A stretch of DNA of 12,257 bases from an uncultured Prevotellaceae bacterium (GCA_902800435.1 CADCEQ010000060.1:1-12257), one strand, 5' to 3'. Positions 1 to 6,686 are shown, numbered from the stretch's first letter. Made by a program: numbers and translations. The notes: a model not told the origin generated them from the letters alone.

Positions 1-366
1 TCCAAAGCTCCTGATGTTGTCAAAACAGGTGTCCAAGGTAAAGCAAAGCAAACAGGATTTCAGTCCCCCAATCCTCCAGTGACAATGAATGAAGAGCAAA
101 TCACGTCAGCAATAGGTGTCCACACCTCTATTCTTGGCGAAGGCTCGATTCTTAGTTCTCAGGTTGGACAGCTGCAAGATACTCAGCCCATGCCAATAAC
201 TTCACGTCCCGATGGCAACTATAATCCTATCGACAAGAGTGCTCATTTCTCTGGTGATGGCACTACTCTCTCAAAGGGCAACATCGTCTGTACGGAATGC
301 CTAAGCAGTAACAGAAGTATTATGGCTGTGGAAACTTCAGATTCAATGAACGATGCCACAGAATAG
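1..366 (+). CDS. 3' end of an unidentified gene next to the mob module (partial)
   Basis: The frame is open from the first base of the window to a TAG stop, giving the last 121 residues of a longer protein. I do not recognise it. The visible tail is rich in Ser, Thr, Gly and Pro, has few charged residues, shows no membrane segment, and holds one CxxC (VCTEC) near its end. A tail this low in structure is typical of the disordered C-terminus of a larger enzyme. In Bacteroidota mobilisable elements the gene before mobC is often a primase or VirE-like protein, but nothing in these residues proves that. An internal ATG at position 79 exists, but there is no reason to prefer it, since the frame continues upstream. 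Confidence 0.55.
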   Translation, partial: SKAPDVVKTGVQGKAKQTGFQSPNPPVTMNEEQITSAIGVHTSILGEGSILSSQVGQLQDTQPMPITSRPDGNYNPIDKSAHFSGDGTTLSKGNIVCTECLSSNRSIMAVETSDSMNDATE

Positions 367-543
367 CGAAAGTAACGGACAGCCAGTCTGCATGTCCTGT
401 AAGAGAGCCGAAAATCCCGGAAGGTTAGTCAAGAAGTCCCAGTGTAATACACGACCGTCCGAGGACCAGTGTATTCCTGCTGGGGTGAAGCCGCTCGCAG
501 GCTCGCAGCAGTTGTCCAAGGCATCATTCAAAATGTAATATTT
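367..543. other. Non-coding stretch before mobC; candidate oriT region
   Basis: This 177-base gap lies between the partial gene and the mobC-like gene, where many small mobilisation modules keep their transfer origin. It contains the inverted repeat AATACAC (446-452) and GTGTATT (469-475), 16 bases apart. The inner GTCC/GGAC (457-460, 463-466) can also pair. The palindrome GTGTA-A-TACAC lies at 442-452. The octamer CCAGTGTA occurs directly repeated at 439-446 and 466-473, and GCTCGCAG is repeated head to tail at 493-508. Repeats of this kind are where a relaxase and a ribbon-helix-helix accessory protein would bind. No nic site can be assigned from sequence alone. Confidence 0.35.
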
Positions 544-927
544 ATGATTAAGAAGAACAATTCGGCTCAGCAGGAGCCAAAGAAGGAGATTATTCGCAGT
601 GTCAGGTACACTTCTGAAGAGGATGCTTTACTTGATGCTAAGTGTGCAACATGTGGACTGCCCAAGAGTGTGCTCATCCATGACACTTCCTTGGGCTACG
701 ACCCTCCACAGCTGATGACCGACAGTCAGGAGGAGGCACTGAAGAGCCTTTCCGCAGCCCGTTCTGAACTTATCGGCATTCGCAATGCTCTCAATGCCCG
801 TAGCCAGGAGCAGCGGAAGCGACTGTTCAGGAACGACCAGTTCATGCTGGCATGGATGGACGGTGTGAACGCACTTATCAGAGAGTGGAAGACAATTCAA
901 GATTATTTTACAGGCATACGAAGATGA
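544..927 (+). CDS. mobC: MobC-like plasmid mobilisation relaxosome protein
   Basis: This 127-residue protein matches the layout of MobC-type accessory proteins. A basic N-terminus (KKEIIRSVRYTSEE) leads into a ribbon-helix-helix type segment at about residues 18-51, with the pattern of a short beta strand, an acidic helix and a Gly-Leu-Pro turn before a second helix. A charged helical C-terminal half follows. Such proteins bind oriT and help the relaxase open the DNA at nic. The ATG at 544 is preferred to a GTG at 469, because residues before 544 have no family resemblance and cover the repeat region. The stop overlaps the relaxase start in an ATGA (924-927), which implies translational coupling. 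The gene symbol is by family analogy. Confidence 0.72.
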   Translation: MIKKNNSAQQEPKKEIIRSVRYTSEEDALLDAKCATCGLPKSVLIHDTSLGYDPPQLMTDSQEEALKSLSAARSELIGIRNALNARSQEQRKRLFRNDQFMLAWMDGVNALIREWKTIQDYFTGIRR

Positions 928-2213
928 CAGCAGTGGGAGATACCGTTCAGAGTGGCCCGGCCATGACGAACTACATTACGAAGAATTTCCGGGCAGACCT
1001 CGTTGTGGTGCATAACCTCAGTGAGGGCCTGCCCCCGATGGGGATGTGGAATGAGATGCAGCTGCACCTCGACCGCTACCGTGCTAAGTTTGCCAGACAT
1101 CCGATAGGCAAGCCAGGCATCATGCTGGTACTTTCCCCATCTGCCGAGGAGAGCAGGGGCTGGGGTGAGAAGGAGTGGCATGACTTCTGCTGGGAGTTCA
1201 TCAGAGAGATGGACAAGGTGGACGAAGTTTACTACAAGGGCAAGCTACATAAGGTGAAGCCGACCAACCTTGCCAGCACACAGATCTTTGCCGGCCTGCA
1301 CCGCGACTCGAAGTCGGGCATCCTTCATCTACACCTGCTGGGGAACCGCATCGACATGTTGGGCAACATCAACGATGCCCACTTCATCGGCGAGCGGGCG
1401 ATGAAGGTATCCGCCATCATCAACAGACGACGCGGATGGAAAGATGCGATGCAGATTCGCGGGGAGCATATCAGACAGATTGCTGGCGACTGCACGGACA
1501 TCCTACGCAAGATGCCTGAGTTCCATTGGTGGACCTACGAGGCGGAACTGAAGAAGCGGGGTTATAAGGTCAAGCTGAACCGCGACAGCATGGGCGAGGT
1601 AAGAGGATATAGCATCAAGATGGGAAACTCGTCCTACAAAGCCTCAGAACTGGGGACAGACCGCCGACTGCTGGCGAGCCGTCTCTACCAAACGTGGGTG
1701 CAGTTGCATAGGGAGCAGGTAGTAGAAGAATATCGTAAGCCCGCACGGCCCCAACAGGACACAAAGGCCCCGATTATCACCGTGCCTCTGCTCCGAAAGA
1801 AGAATGACAGCGAGGAATCCCCAGTGAAGTCAAAGCCACGCAGACCGTTGGATGCTGCAGTGCCTCAGAACGTGAAGCGCGAGACACAGGAGATGTATCA
1901 CGACTCGTTCGGCATGGATGGCATAGACTACGACCTGACCATCCCCATGCCGGTCTATCAGGTGATGAAGGAAGCGGTGGAAGTGGCTGATGGTGCTGCT
2001 CAGACGGTCAACGACGTTCTCCGAGTGGCGATGCTCCTGTTCCTCAACTACGTCGATGCCGCCACTACGATGGCCGAATCCGCTGGCGGTGGCGGCAACA
2101 TTGAGAGTGGCTGGGGGCGCAAGAAAGATGATGACGATGATGAGTGGGCCCGCCGCTGTGCCTGTAAGGCCAACTGGCTCTGCAAGCCGATGCGCAGGAC
2201 TTATAAACGTTAA
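924..2213 (+). CDS. mobA: MOBP/VirD2-type relaxase (mobilisation nuclease)
   Basis: The 429-residue protein is a conjugative relaxase of the Relaxase/VirD2 family, which nicks oriT through a tyrosine and stays bound to the transferred strand. Tyr17 in TNYITKN is the likely nucleophile. The metal-binding signature is His126-x-Asp128 followed by His135-x-His137 and a nearby Asn (LGNRID). The lysine- and arginine-rich C-terminal half is less conserved, and the tail holds a run of five Asp followed by Cys- and Arg-rich residues. The ATG at 924 overlaps the mobC-like stop and replaces an upstream in-frame ATG at 852 that lies wholly inside mobC. Length is normal for a small mobilisation relaxase without a fused helicase or primase. 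No type IV secretion genes are visible, so transfer would depend on a helper element. Confidence 0.85.
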   Translation: MTAVGDTVQSGPAMTNYITKNFRADLVVVHNLSEGLPPMGMWNEMQLHLDRYRAKFARHPIGKPGIMLVLSPSAEESRGWGEKEWHDFCWEFIREMDKVDEVYYKGKLHKVKPTNLASTQIFAGLHRDSKSGILHLHLLGNRIDMLGNINDAHFIGERAMKVSAIINRRRGWKDAMQIRGEHIRQIAGDCTDILRKMPEFHWWTYEAELKKRGYKVKLNRDSMGEVRGYSIKMGNSSYKASELGTDRRLLASRLYQTWVQLHREQVVEEYRKPARPQQDTKAPIITVPLLRKKNDSEESPVKSKPRRPLDAAVPQNVKRETQEMYHDSFGMDGIDYDLTIPMPVYQVMKEAVEVADGAAQTVNDVLRVAMLLFLNYVDAATTMAESAGGGGNIESGWGRKKDDDDDEWARRCACKANWLCKPMRRTYKR

Positions 2214-2226
2214 TTTAAAAAGCACT

Positions 2227-2631
2227 ATGATGAAGAATAAGAACAAGTTTGACGCCATGCTCAATGTCATCGAGTCTGGAGACACGGAGAGCCTGGAGCA
2301 GCAGAATGCCCGGCACATTGAGCAGATGAAAACGCTGTTGGACGACCACTTCGCCCAGCAGCAGGGGCTCCTTGCCGAGTTTACAAAGGGGGGCAAGGCG
2401 AACACAGCGGAAATGAAGAAATGGAGGGAAGAAATGACAAGGGAAAGGAAGGTGCTGACAAAAACACTTGCGGTACACAAAGCACAGATTGACAACCTCT
2501 CTTCCTACAGCGATGGTGTCTTTCTTTCGCAAAGGGTGTATAACTGGTGCCTGGGCATATTTTCCTGCTCTGTGATAATTTCTACAGTGCTTACTACTGT
2601 AGCAGTATTGGTTTGGATGAAAATCATCTAA
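2227..2631 (+). CDS. Coiled-coil protein with C-terminal membrane anchor, mob operon
   Basis: This 134-residue protein starts 13 bases after the relaxase stop and is probably cotranscribed with it. Residues 20-95 are highly charged, Gln/Glu/Lys-rich and heptad-like, which suggests a coiled coil. The final 30 residues form one hydrophobic helix (about 106-131), ending in Met-Lys-Ile-Ile. That topology places the coiled coil in the cytoplasm with the anchor as a tail. I cannot assign it to a named family. Its position suggests a mobilisation accessory factor that could bring the relaxosome to the membrane or to the coupling protein. Two ATG codons in tandem (2227 and 2230) can both serve as start. 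Confidence 0.65.
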   Translation: MMKNKNKFDAMLNVIESGDTESLEQQNARHIEQMKTLLDDHFAQQQGLLAEFTKGGKANTAEMKKWREEMTRERKVLTKTLAVHKAQIDNLSSYSDGVFLSQRVYNWCLGIFSCSVIISTVLTTVAVLVWMKII

Positions 2632-2642
2632 ATCGGTACAAT

Positions 2643-2672
2643 GAGAGCCGAGGCGGTGGTGCCTCGGCTCTC
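2643..2672 (+). terminator. Perfect 12-bp hairpin after the mob operon
   Basis: GAGAGCCGAGGC (2643-2654) pairs perfectly with GCCTCGGCTCTC (2661-2672) around the six-base loop GGTGGT. It begins 12 bases after the stop of the last mob gene. There is no T-tract on either side, so it is not a textbook intrinsic terminator. It could still stop or stabilise the mob transcript. Confidence 0.6.
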
Positions 2673-3021
2673 GTCTGCACTTGCAGCACCGAGTTCGCCA
2701 CTTGCCCGCTTCCGACATCCTCGATGTCATCCACGAGCGGACGGTCGGTGCTCACCACCGTCTTCTCACACGCAGTCATCAGCACCGCCGCCCGCCCGCT
2801 TGGTCGCTCTTGCCACCGAAGGGACGCAAGAACCGCCAGAACAAAAACTTTCTGATCATCGTCATTTGTTTTTTGGTTATTTGGGACTATTCCCATCAAA
2901 AAGAATACAAAAGTAACGAAAACAGCCCGCCGTTCGTCACTTTTAACACGCAAACGCTCCGTTTTACGCAAATAAAATTGTACCTTTGCACACGAATATT
3001 CATCTTAAATACGTATTTATC
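2673..3021. other. Intergenic junction region without a convincing gene
   Basis: About 350 bases lie between the mob hairpin and the mini-ORF. The first part is GC-rich and contains a small stem TCTTGC/GCAAGA (2808-2813, 2826-2831) around a 12-base loop. After about 2840 the composition shifts abruptly to AT-rich and ends in a promoter. Open frames exist on both strands, but none has a recognisable domain, a start with a plausible leader, or a consistent composition. A minus-strand frame here has a weakly lipobox-like LMTAC and could be decayed coding DNA. Confidence 0.5.
2962..2988 (+). promoter_or_regulatory. Bacteroidota-type promoter before the mini-ORF
   Basis: TACCTTTG (2981-2988) is an exact match to the TAnnTTTG -7 box of Bacteroidota housekeeping promoters. 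A T-rich TTTTAC at 2962-2967 sits where the degenerate -33 box is expected. Transcription would begin near 2995, about 27 bases before the ATG at 3022. Confidence 0.6.
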
Positions 3022-3126
3022 ATGGCAAGACCTATCAAAGAGACCCCTATCCTCTATGGTGAAACAGAATGGTTGAGCAGGAGGTTGTGTACCTTTGCAC
3101 CGTTTTTTCAGTATGAGAACCATTAA
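3022..3126 (+). pseudogene. 34-codon mini-ORF, probable 5' remnant of a small conserved gene
   Basis: The ORF reads MARPIKETPILYGE and then an unrelated tail, ending at a TAA inside the regulator gene. From memory, small Bacteroidota proteins of roughly 70-100 residues begin almost identically and then continue with a helical, often Arg/Glu-rich segment. Here the likeness stops at about codon 14, so I read it as a promoter plus first codons left behind by a deletion or insertion. The promoter in front of it is intact, so the mini-ORF may still be translated. It overlaps the regulator start by 14 bases and could act as a leader peptide. The family likeness is recalled, not searched. Confidence 0.4.
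3090..3097 (+). promoter_or_regulatory. -7 box of a promoter for the AraC-type regulator
   Basis: TACCTTTG matches the Bacteroidota -7 consensus exactly and lies 15 bases before the regulator ATG at 3113. No good -33 TTTG is seen at the usual distance. If used, the transcript would have a leader of only about ten bases. The 13-mer TGTACCTTTGCAC is shared with the upstream promoter (2979-2991 and 3088-3100). Confidence 0.45.
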
Positions 3127-4951
3127 GTACATATATATTGTAGGCATGTTTGCTGTGCTGACCTTTGTGAGTTGTCACGGGCCGGCAGAGCAGAAGGCGG
3201 TGACTTCCCAGGAACTGCGGGAACTCTACAAGGAGGTGCTGACGGCAGCTATCAGCAACCCTGACAGCGCGATGATGATGATTGAAAGGCTACGGGTAGG
3301 CGCGCCAGCGGGAATTTCGTTCAGGCAGCATGGTGCAGTGCCCGACTATCACGCCGACCTGATGCGTGCCAAGATATATTCACAATCGCTGGAAGGCACA
3401 AGGCTCGACTCGGCCATCATTATCGGTGAGCGGTTGATGACGCTCGACGTGGCCAAGACCGACTTCGATTACAGGCAAGACGTGCTGGAGATGCTAATCA
3501 GGGCCTGTCGCGCCTACCACGATGACGAGCAAATCATCCACTGGACGACACTGATGATAGACCTCTGCCGACAGCAGGAAAAAAAGCAGCAGACAGATAA
3601 AGTGTATTCAGATATGGAGACCGAAGTGCTGCGCTACAAGACTGACATCGGGTTGACGTACGCTAACCTGGGCAAAGCGGAGGAGGGACTCGCCCTCATC
3701 GACAGTGTCATCACCGAACTCAGCGGCAAGCGGAAATTCAACGAGATGGATGCCTCTGTCATCGCCCTCAAGCGAAAGGTTAATGTGCTCAAGACGGTAG
3801 AGCGCTACAGCGAGATTCCCCAGGCGGCTAAGGTCATGCTCGACCTCATGGCTGACTACGAGCAGCACCCGGATGAGTTCCACGACGGGTCTTATCGTGA
3901 GATACCAGAGAACCTGCGACCAGGATACATCGATTTCTACCGTTCACAGGCATACGTTTTCATGGCGGAAGCATACGCCAACATCGGCGATATGTCCAGT
4001 GCCCGTCATTATCTGGACCTTTTTGAGCATGGCGACCTGTGCAAGACCCTTGAAGGCAGAGAGGAGATAGCACCGACTCTGTGCCTGCTGGGCGAGTACG
4101 ACAAGATGGAGGCCATCTATGGCGAAGTGGCTGCCGGGCTGCGCGAGCAGGGCGACACCGTGAACAACGAATATGCCACTCTGCTCCGCTATCGTGCCAA
4201 GGCTGCCGAAGCACAGGGGCGAAAGGACGAAGCCCTGCGGCTGCTCCATCAGTACGAAGAAGTCAACGACGCGCTCCAGGAGCGTCTGCTCCGCGGCAAG
4301 GCCCACCTCTACGCTGCCCGCTACCATGCCCATGAACAGCAGCAGGAGATAGAGCAGCAGAAGACGGCACGCCGCCATGTCTTTATCGTGGCTCTCTGCA
4401 TCGGCATTGCAGCCCTCGTAGCGATGCTCTTCGCAGCCTATGCCATCCGTCAGCGGCGGCGCGAACATCAGAAGAACCGCGTGTTGGCAGAACAGATAGC
4501 AGAGACATTGGACTATAAGAATATGTATATGGAACTGAGGGCCTCCCCAAGTCCAGTTCCTGCTGACGCGCCTACCCGTCTTTCTGGAGAACAGGATGCG
4601 AAGGAGGCATCTGCCGACCCTGCCTCCCTCTTCCGTTATCTCAGTGATGTCATCATCCATGAGCGCCTGTACCTTGACCCCGCCATAGGGCGACAGATGC
4701 TGTCCGACCGTTTCCACCTGAGCGACCACCTCATAGGCACAGCCTTTGCGCAGGGAAGCAGTTACAAGTCGCTGCCAGAGTTCATCCGCAGCCTGCGCCT
4801 GGAGCACGCCTGCGGCCTGCTCAGAGAACGCCCCGACATGACCATCAGCGAAGTGGCCACCGCCAGCGGCTTCTCCAACCTCAACGTCTTCAGCCGCTAC
4901 TTCAAGGCCAAGTACATGATGACACCGACCGATTTCCGCCAACTGAATTAA
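3113..4951 (+). CDS. Membrane-bound TPR/AraC-type transcriptional regulator
   Basis: This 612-residue protein combines a signal and sensor region with a DNA-binding domain. Residues 1-20 are a hydrophobic N-terminal segment ending in FVSC (Cys21), a lipobox-like export signal. Residues about 175-385 hold TPR-like helical repeats (for example YANLGKAEEGLALI and AEAYANIGDMSSARHYL). A clear transmembrane helix spans about 423-445, followed by an Arg-rich stop-transfer stretch. Residues about 515-612 form an AraC-type double helix-turn-helix with the family signature ISEVATASGFSNLNVFSRYFK and a terminal MTPTDFR. This implies a periplasmic TPR sensor and a cytoplasmic activator in one chain. The ATG at 3113 is preferred to a TTG at 3095 because the TTG lies inside the promoter box. 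Direct repeats upstream of the next operon are its probable target. Confidence 0.85.
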   Translation: MRTIKYIYIVGMFAVLTFVSCHGPAEQKAVTSQELRELYKEVLTAAISNPDSAMMMIERLRVGAPAGISFRQHGAVPDYHADLMRAKIYSQSLEGTRLDSAIIIGERLMTLDVAKTDFDYRQDVLEMLIRACRAYHDDEQIIHWTTLMIDLCRQQEKKQQTDKVYSDMETEVLRYKTDIGLTYANLGKAEEGLALIDSVITELSGKRKFNEMDASVIALKRKVNVLKTVERYSEIPQAAKVMLDLMADYEQHPDEFHDGSYREIPENLRPGYIDFYRSQAYVFMAEAYANIGDMSSARHYLDLFEHGDLCKTLEGREEIAPTLCLLGEYDKMEAIYGEVAAGLREQGDTVNNEYATLLRYRAKAAEAQGRKDEALRLLHQYEEVNDALQERLLRGKAHLYAARYHAHEQQQEIEQQKTARRHVFIVALCIGIAALVAMLFAAYAIRQRRREHQKNRVLAEQIAETLDYKNMYMELRASPSPVPADAPTRLSGEQDAKEASADPASLFRYLSDVIIHERLYLDPAIGRQMLSDRFHLSDHLIGTAFAQGSSYKSLPEFIRSLRLEHACGLLRERPDMTISEVATASGFSNLNVFSRYFKAKYMMTPTDFRQLN

Positions 4952-4981
4952 ACCCCTACTCATCTCATATTCATCGCCTCG

Positions 4982-5004
4982 AAGCCCCCGCTTCGGGGCT
5001 TTTT
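4982..5004 (+). terminator. Intrinsic terminator after the AraC-type regulator
   Basis: AAGCCCC (4982-4988) pairs with GGGGCTT (4995-5001) around the loop CGCTTC, and a run of five T follows at 5000-5004. It lies 30 bases after the regulator stop, so the regulator is transcribed apart from the operon behind it. A second small stem GGCC/GGCC with a TTC loop follows at 5010-5020. Confidence 0.85.
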
Positions 5005-5036
5005 CGTTTGGCCTTCGGCCTTCCTCAGTCGCTCTT

Positions 5037-5075
5037 CGTTTGACCATTCGTGTCAGAGCGTTTGACCATTCGTGT
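5037..5075 (+). promoter_or_regulatory. Tandem 17-bp operator, probable AraC-type activator site
   Basis: The 17-mer CGTTTGACCATTCGTGT occurs twice as an exact direct repeat (5037-5053 and 5059-5075), separated by CAGAG. The 22-bp period puts both copies on the same face of the helix. AraC family proteins bind direct half-sites of about 17 bp spaced by about two turns just upstream of the core promoter, and the layout here is the same. The second repeat ends five bases before the -33 element. The obvious candidate protein is the regulator encoded immediately upstream. Confidence 0.75.
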
Positions 5076-5080
5076 AAACT

Positions 5081-5112
5081 ATTGTATATACGCGCGGAAA
5101 GGCGTATTTTTG
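5081..5112 (+). promoter_or_regulatory. Promoter of the lipoprotein operon
   Basis: TATTTTTG (5105-5112) fits the TAnnTTTG -7 consensus, and ATTG (5081-5084) is a -33-like box with a 20-base spacer, the standard Bacteroidota distance. Transcription would begin near 5119, about 20 bases before the first ATG. The -33 box is imperfect, as expected for an activator-dependent promoter. Confidence 0.75.
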
Positions 5113-5138
5113 CAGGCGAAAATCAAAACGCAAGCGAT

Positions 5139-5360
5139 ATGACGAAACCAGACCAGATGCTCCTCGTAGCGGCAGCCATCGTGCTGCTGCTGGCAGTCAT
5201 GGTGGCAGTGTTGCTGTGGCAGGCGAGGCGACGGCACCGCCTGTTGCGACGACGCGACGAAATCATTGCCGACGAGACCGAGAAGATTGAGACGCTAACC
5301 CGCGAACTCGCCCGGAAGGGCATCCGCGAAAAGGAAACCATCAAATTCAACGAGACATGA
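5139..5360 (+). CDS. Small membrane protein, first gene of the operon
   Basis: A 73-residue protein with a short N-terminus, one strongly hydrophobic helix (about residues 7-27, rich in Leu, Val and Ala), then a very basic stretch (QARRRHRLLRRRD) and a charged amphipathic tail that could form a coiled coil. The basic residues after the helix keep the tail in the cytoplasm (N-out, C-in). It belongs to no family I recognise. The ATG at 5139 follows the promoter by 26 bases; a longer frame to 5040 would cover the operator and promoter and is rejected. Its stop overlaps the next start in ATGA. Likely role: a small membrane subunit or scaffold of the system. Confidence 0.7.
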   Translation: MTKPDQMLLVAAAIVLLLAVMVAVLLWQARRRHRLLRRRDEIIADETEKIETLTRELARKGIREKETIKFNET

Positions 5361-5530
5361 ACATCCACATCCCCCTGTTCCTGCTGCTTGCCGCCCTGGG
5401 CATCGTGCTCGGTGCCATCGCCGTGTGGCTCATCCGCATCAAGCGGCACGAGGAGCATCTCCTGACCCGAAAGACCCGCCAGCAAGTGAAACTCATGAAC
5501 CGCCACTACCGCCTGGCCAGTATGCTCTAA
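5357..5530 (+). CDS. Second small membrane protein (57 residues)
   Basis: The frame starts at an ATG that overlaps the previous stop (ATGA, 5357-5360) and ends in TAA at 5528-5530. The 57 residues consist of one hydrophobic helix (about 5-27, FLLLAALGIVLGAIAVWLI) and a strongly basic tail with many Arg, Lys and His. Topology should again be N-out, C-in, like its neighbour. The start-stop overlap, codon use like the neighbours and the same design as the upstream protein argue that it is real despite its size. The two may form a heteromeric membrane pair. No family is recognised. Confidence 0.65.
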   Translation: MNIHIPLFLLLAALGIVLGAIAVWLIRIKRHEEHLLTRKTRQQVKLMNRHYRLASML

Positions 5531-5543
5531 CCCCGCTGCCACG

Positions 5544-6686
5544 ATGAAAGAACAAAGCCATACCTCCCTGCTCTGGCGGCTCCGCGAGCGCCACGACCGA
5601 CTGAACACCCTCTGCTACTGGATAGAAAGCCACTGGGAGGATGTCCTGCTCTACGCCATCACCGCCACCATCGTGGTGTTGATGGCCGTTCTCACCCTCT
5701 TGATGCTCACTTCATGCGGAAACGACGGCGGCGACACCCCGACGGAGGAGCCATCCGCCGACAACCACGGTGTGGAGGTATGTATCGTCTTTGCGCCCAG
5801 AGACTTGGGCGACCAAGGCTATGCCGACCGCCTGCTGGCCGGATTGTTCCAGTTCGACGGGCAACTGAGTGAGGCTGACTACGACCGCGTGCAACTGCGC
5901 TACATGACCACCTCTGATGCTGAGACCCTGCACGAGCAGTTGCGCCAATGGAACATACAGGGCGGCAGCCCCTACACCCGTCAGCCCTACGAACGCCGTC
6001 TGCTGGTGCTCACTTCCGCCAGCCACTTGCAATATCTGTCCGACACGCCGCTTAGCGACACCGACGAGGTGCTTGTCGTGAACGTTGTTGACTCCGTTTT
6101 TGAGCAAGCCCCTCGCTACGACTGGCTCGGCTCGCGCCTTCACTCACTCTGCATCAGTGCCGCCGAGGGTGCCAGAAAACTGTGTCGCCACATCGACTAC
6201 CAGTTGAGTCGTCCCGAAGAGTTCGGGCGCGAGCGTGCCGTCTATCTGATGCAGTACAACTTCGACTACAGCCATCCCGACAGCCTCTACGAGGTGCTGC
6301 GCGACCATTTCGGTGCCGACCTCCACACCACCGTCCTGCCCCGTACGGCCACGGGCATCGACATCGACCGAGCCTTCCAGATGGGCGAGGCCATACAGAA
6401 CGGCGGCGCTGCCCACATCAGTTATGCCGTCCTCAACTGCGGCTACTACAACCCCTTCATCTACGGCTATTTCTTCACGCAGGGCACGGGTGTCGTGGAA
6501 ACCACCTACCTCGACTCTGATTTCCAGGACCACTATGGCAGTTATCCCTCCATCGTCCGCCATTACGACCGTGCACTCTGCCAGTGGCTTGTACGCTGGC
6601 TCGCCAATCCGGCGGCCATGCCGCAAAAGGAGTGGCACGGTGCATGGGACGGCTACACCACCGACAATATAGAAACCTACGAATGA
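5544..6686 (+). CDS. Membrane-anchored BMP-like periplasmic binding protein
   Basis: 380 residues. A charged, probably cytoplasmic N-terminus of about 33 residues precedes a hydrophobic helix (34-54) that ends in LMLTSC (Cys58). This looks like a lipobox, but the n-region is unusually long, so the protein may be lipidated, membrane-anchored, or both. A low-complexity Gly/Asp/Glu/Pro linker follows. The exported domain opens with VCIVFAPRDLGDQGYADRLLAGL (shown here only as its motif: beta strand, Asp87-x-Gly-Asp-x-Gly-Tyr93, helix), which resembles the start of BMP/Med-type and other type 1 periplasmic-binding folds. Alternating strands and helices continue to the C-terminus. It likely senses or presents a small ligand. 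It starts 13 bases after the preceding gene. The fold assignment rests mainly on the N-terminal motif. Confidence 0.6.
   Translation: MKEQSHTSLLWRLRERHDRLNTLCYWIESHWEDVLLYAITATIVVLMAVLTLLMLTSCGNDGGDTPTEEPSADNHGVEVCIVFAPRDLGDQGYADRLLAGLFQFDGQLSEADYDRVQLRYMTTSDAETLHEQLRQWNIQGGSPYTRQPYERRLLVLTSASHLQYLSDTPLSDTDEVLVVNVVDSVFEQAPRYDWLGSRLHSLCISAAEGARKLCRHIDYQLSRPEEFGRERAVYLMQYNFDYSHPDSLYEVLRDHFGADLHTTVLPRTATGIDIDRAFQMGEAIQNGGAAHISYAVLNCGYYNPFIYGYFFTQGTGVVETTYLDSDFQDHYGSYPSIVRHYDRALCQWLVRWLANPAAMPQKEWHGAWDGYTTDNIETYE

Noticed and set aside
353..538. 61-codon plus-strand frame with CMSC, overlapping the end of the partial gene
   Set aside because: It has no recognisable domain and a low-complexity tail, and it covers the clustered repeats that better fit an oriT. 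It was not listed as a gene, though weak coupling to the upstream stop is possible.
2624..2971. Minus-strand frame with a lipobox-like LMTAC followed by EKTVVSTDRP
   Set aside because: It looked faintly like the start of a fimbrial-type lipoprotein. However, it begins in AT-rich promoter DNA, has no proper signal peptide before the Cys, and its end runs through the mob hairpin. At best it is decayed coding DNA.
3944..5047. 367-codon minus-strand frame
   Set aside because: It lies opposite the TPR/AraC gene and runs through its terminator. It has no motif.
5040..5138. Upstream extension of the first small membrane protein
   Set aside because: It would place coding sequence over the operator repeats and the promoter -7 box. 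The ATG at 5139 fits far better.
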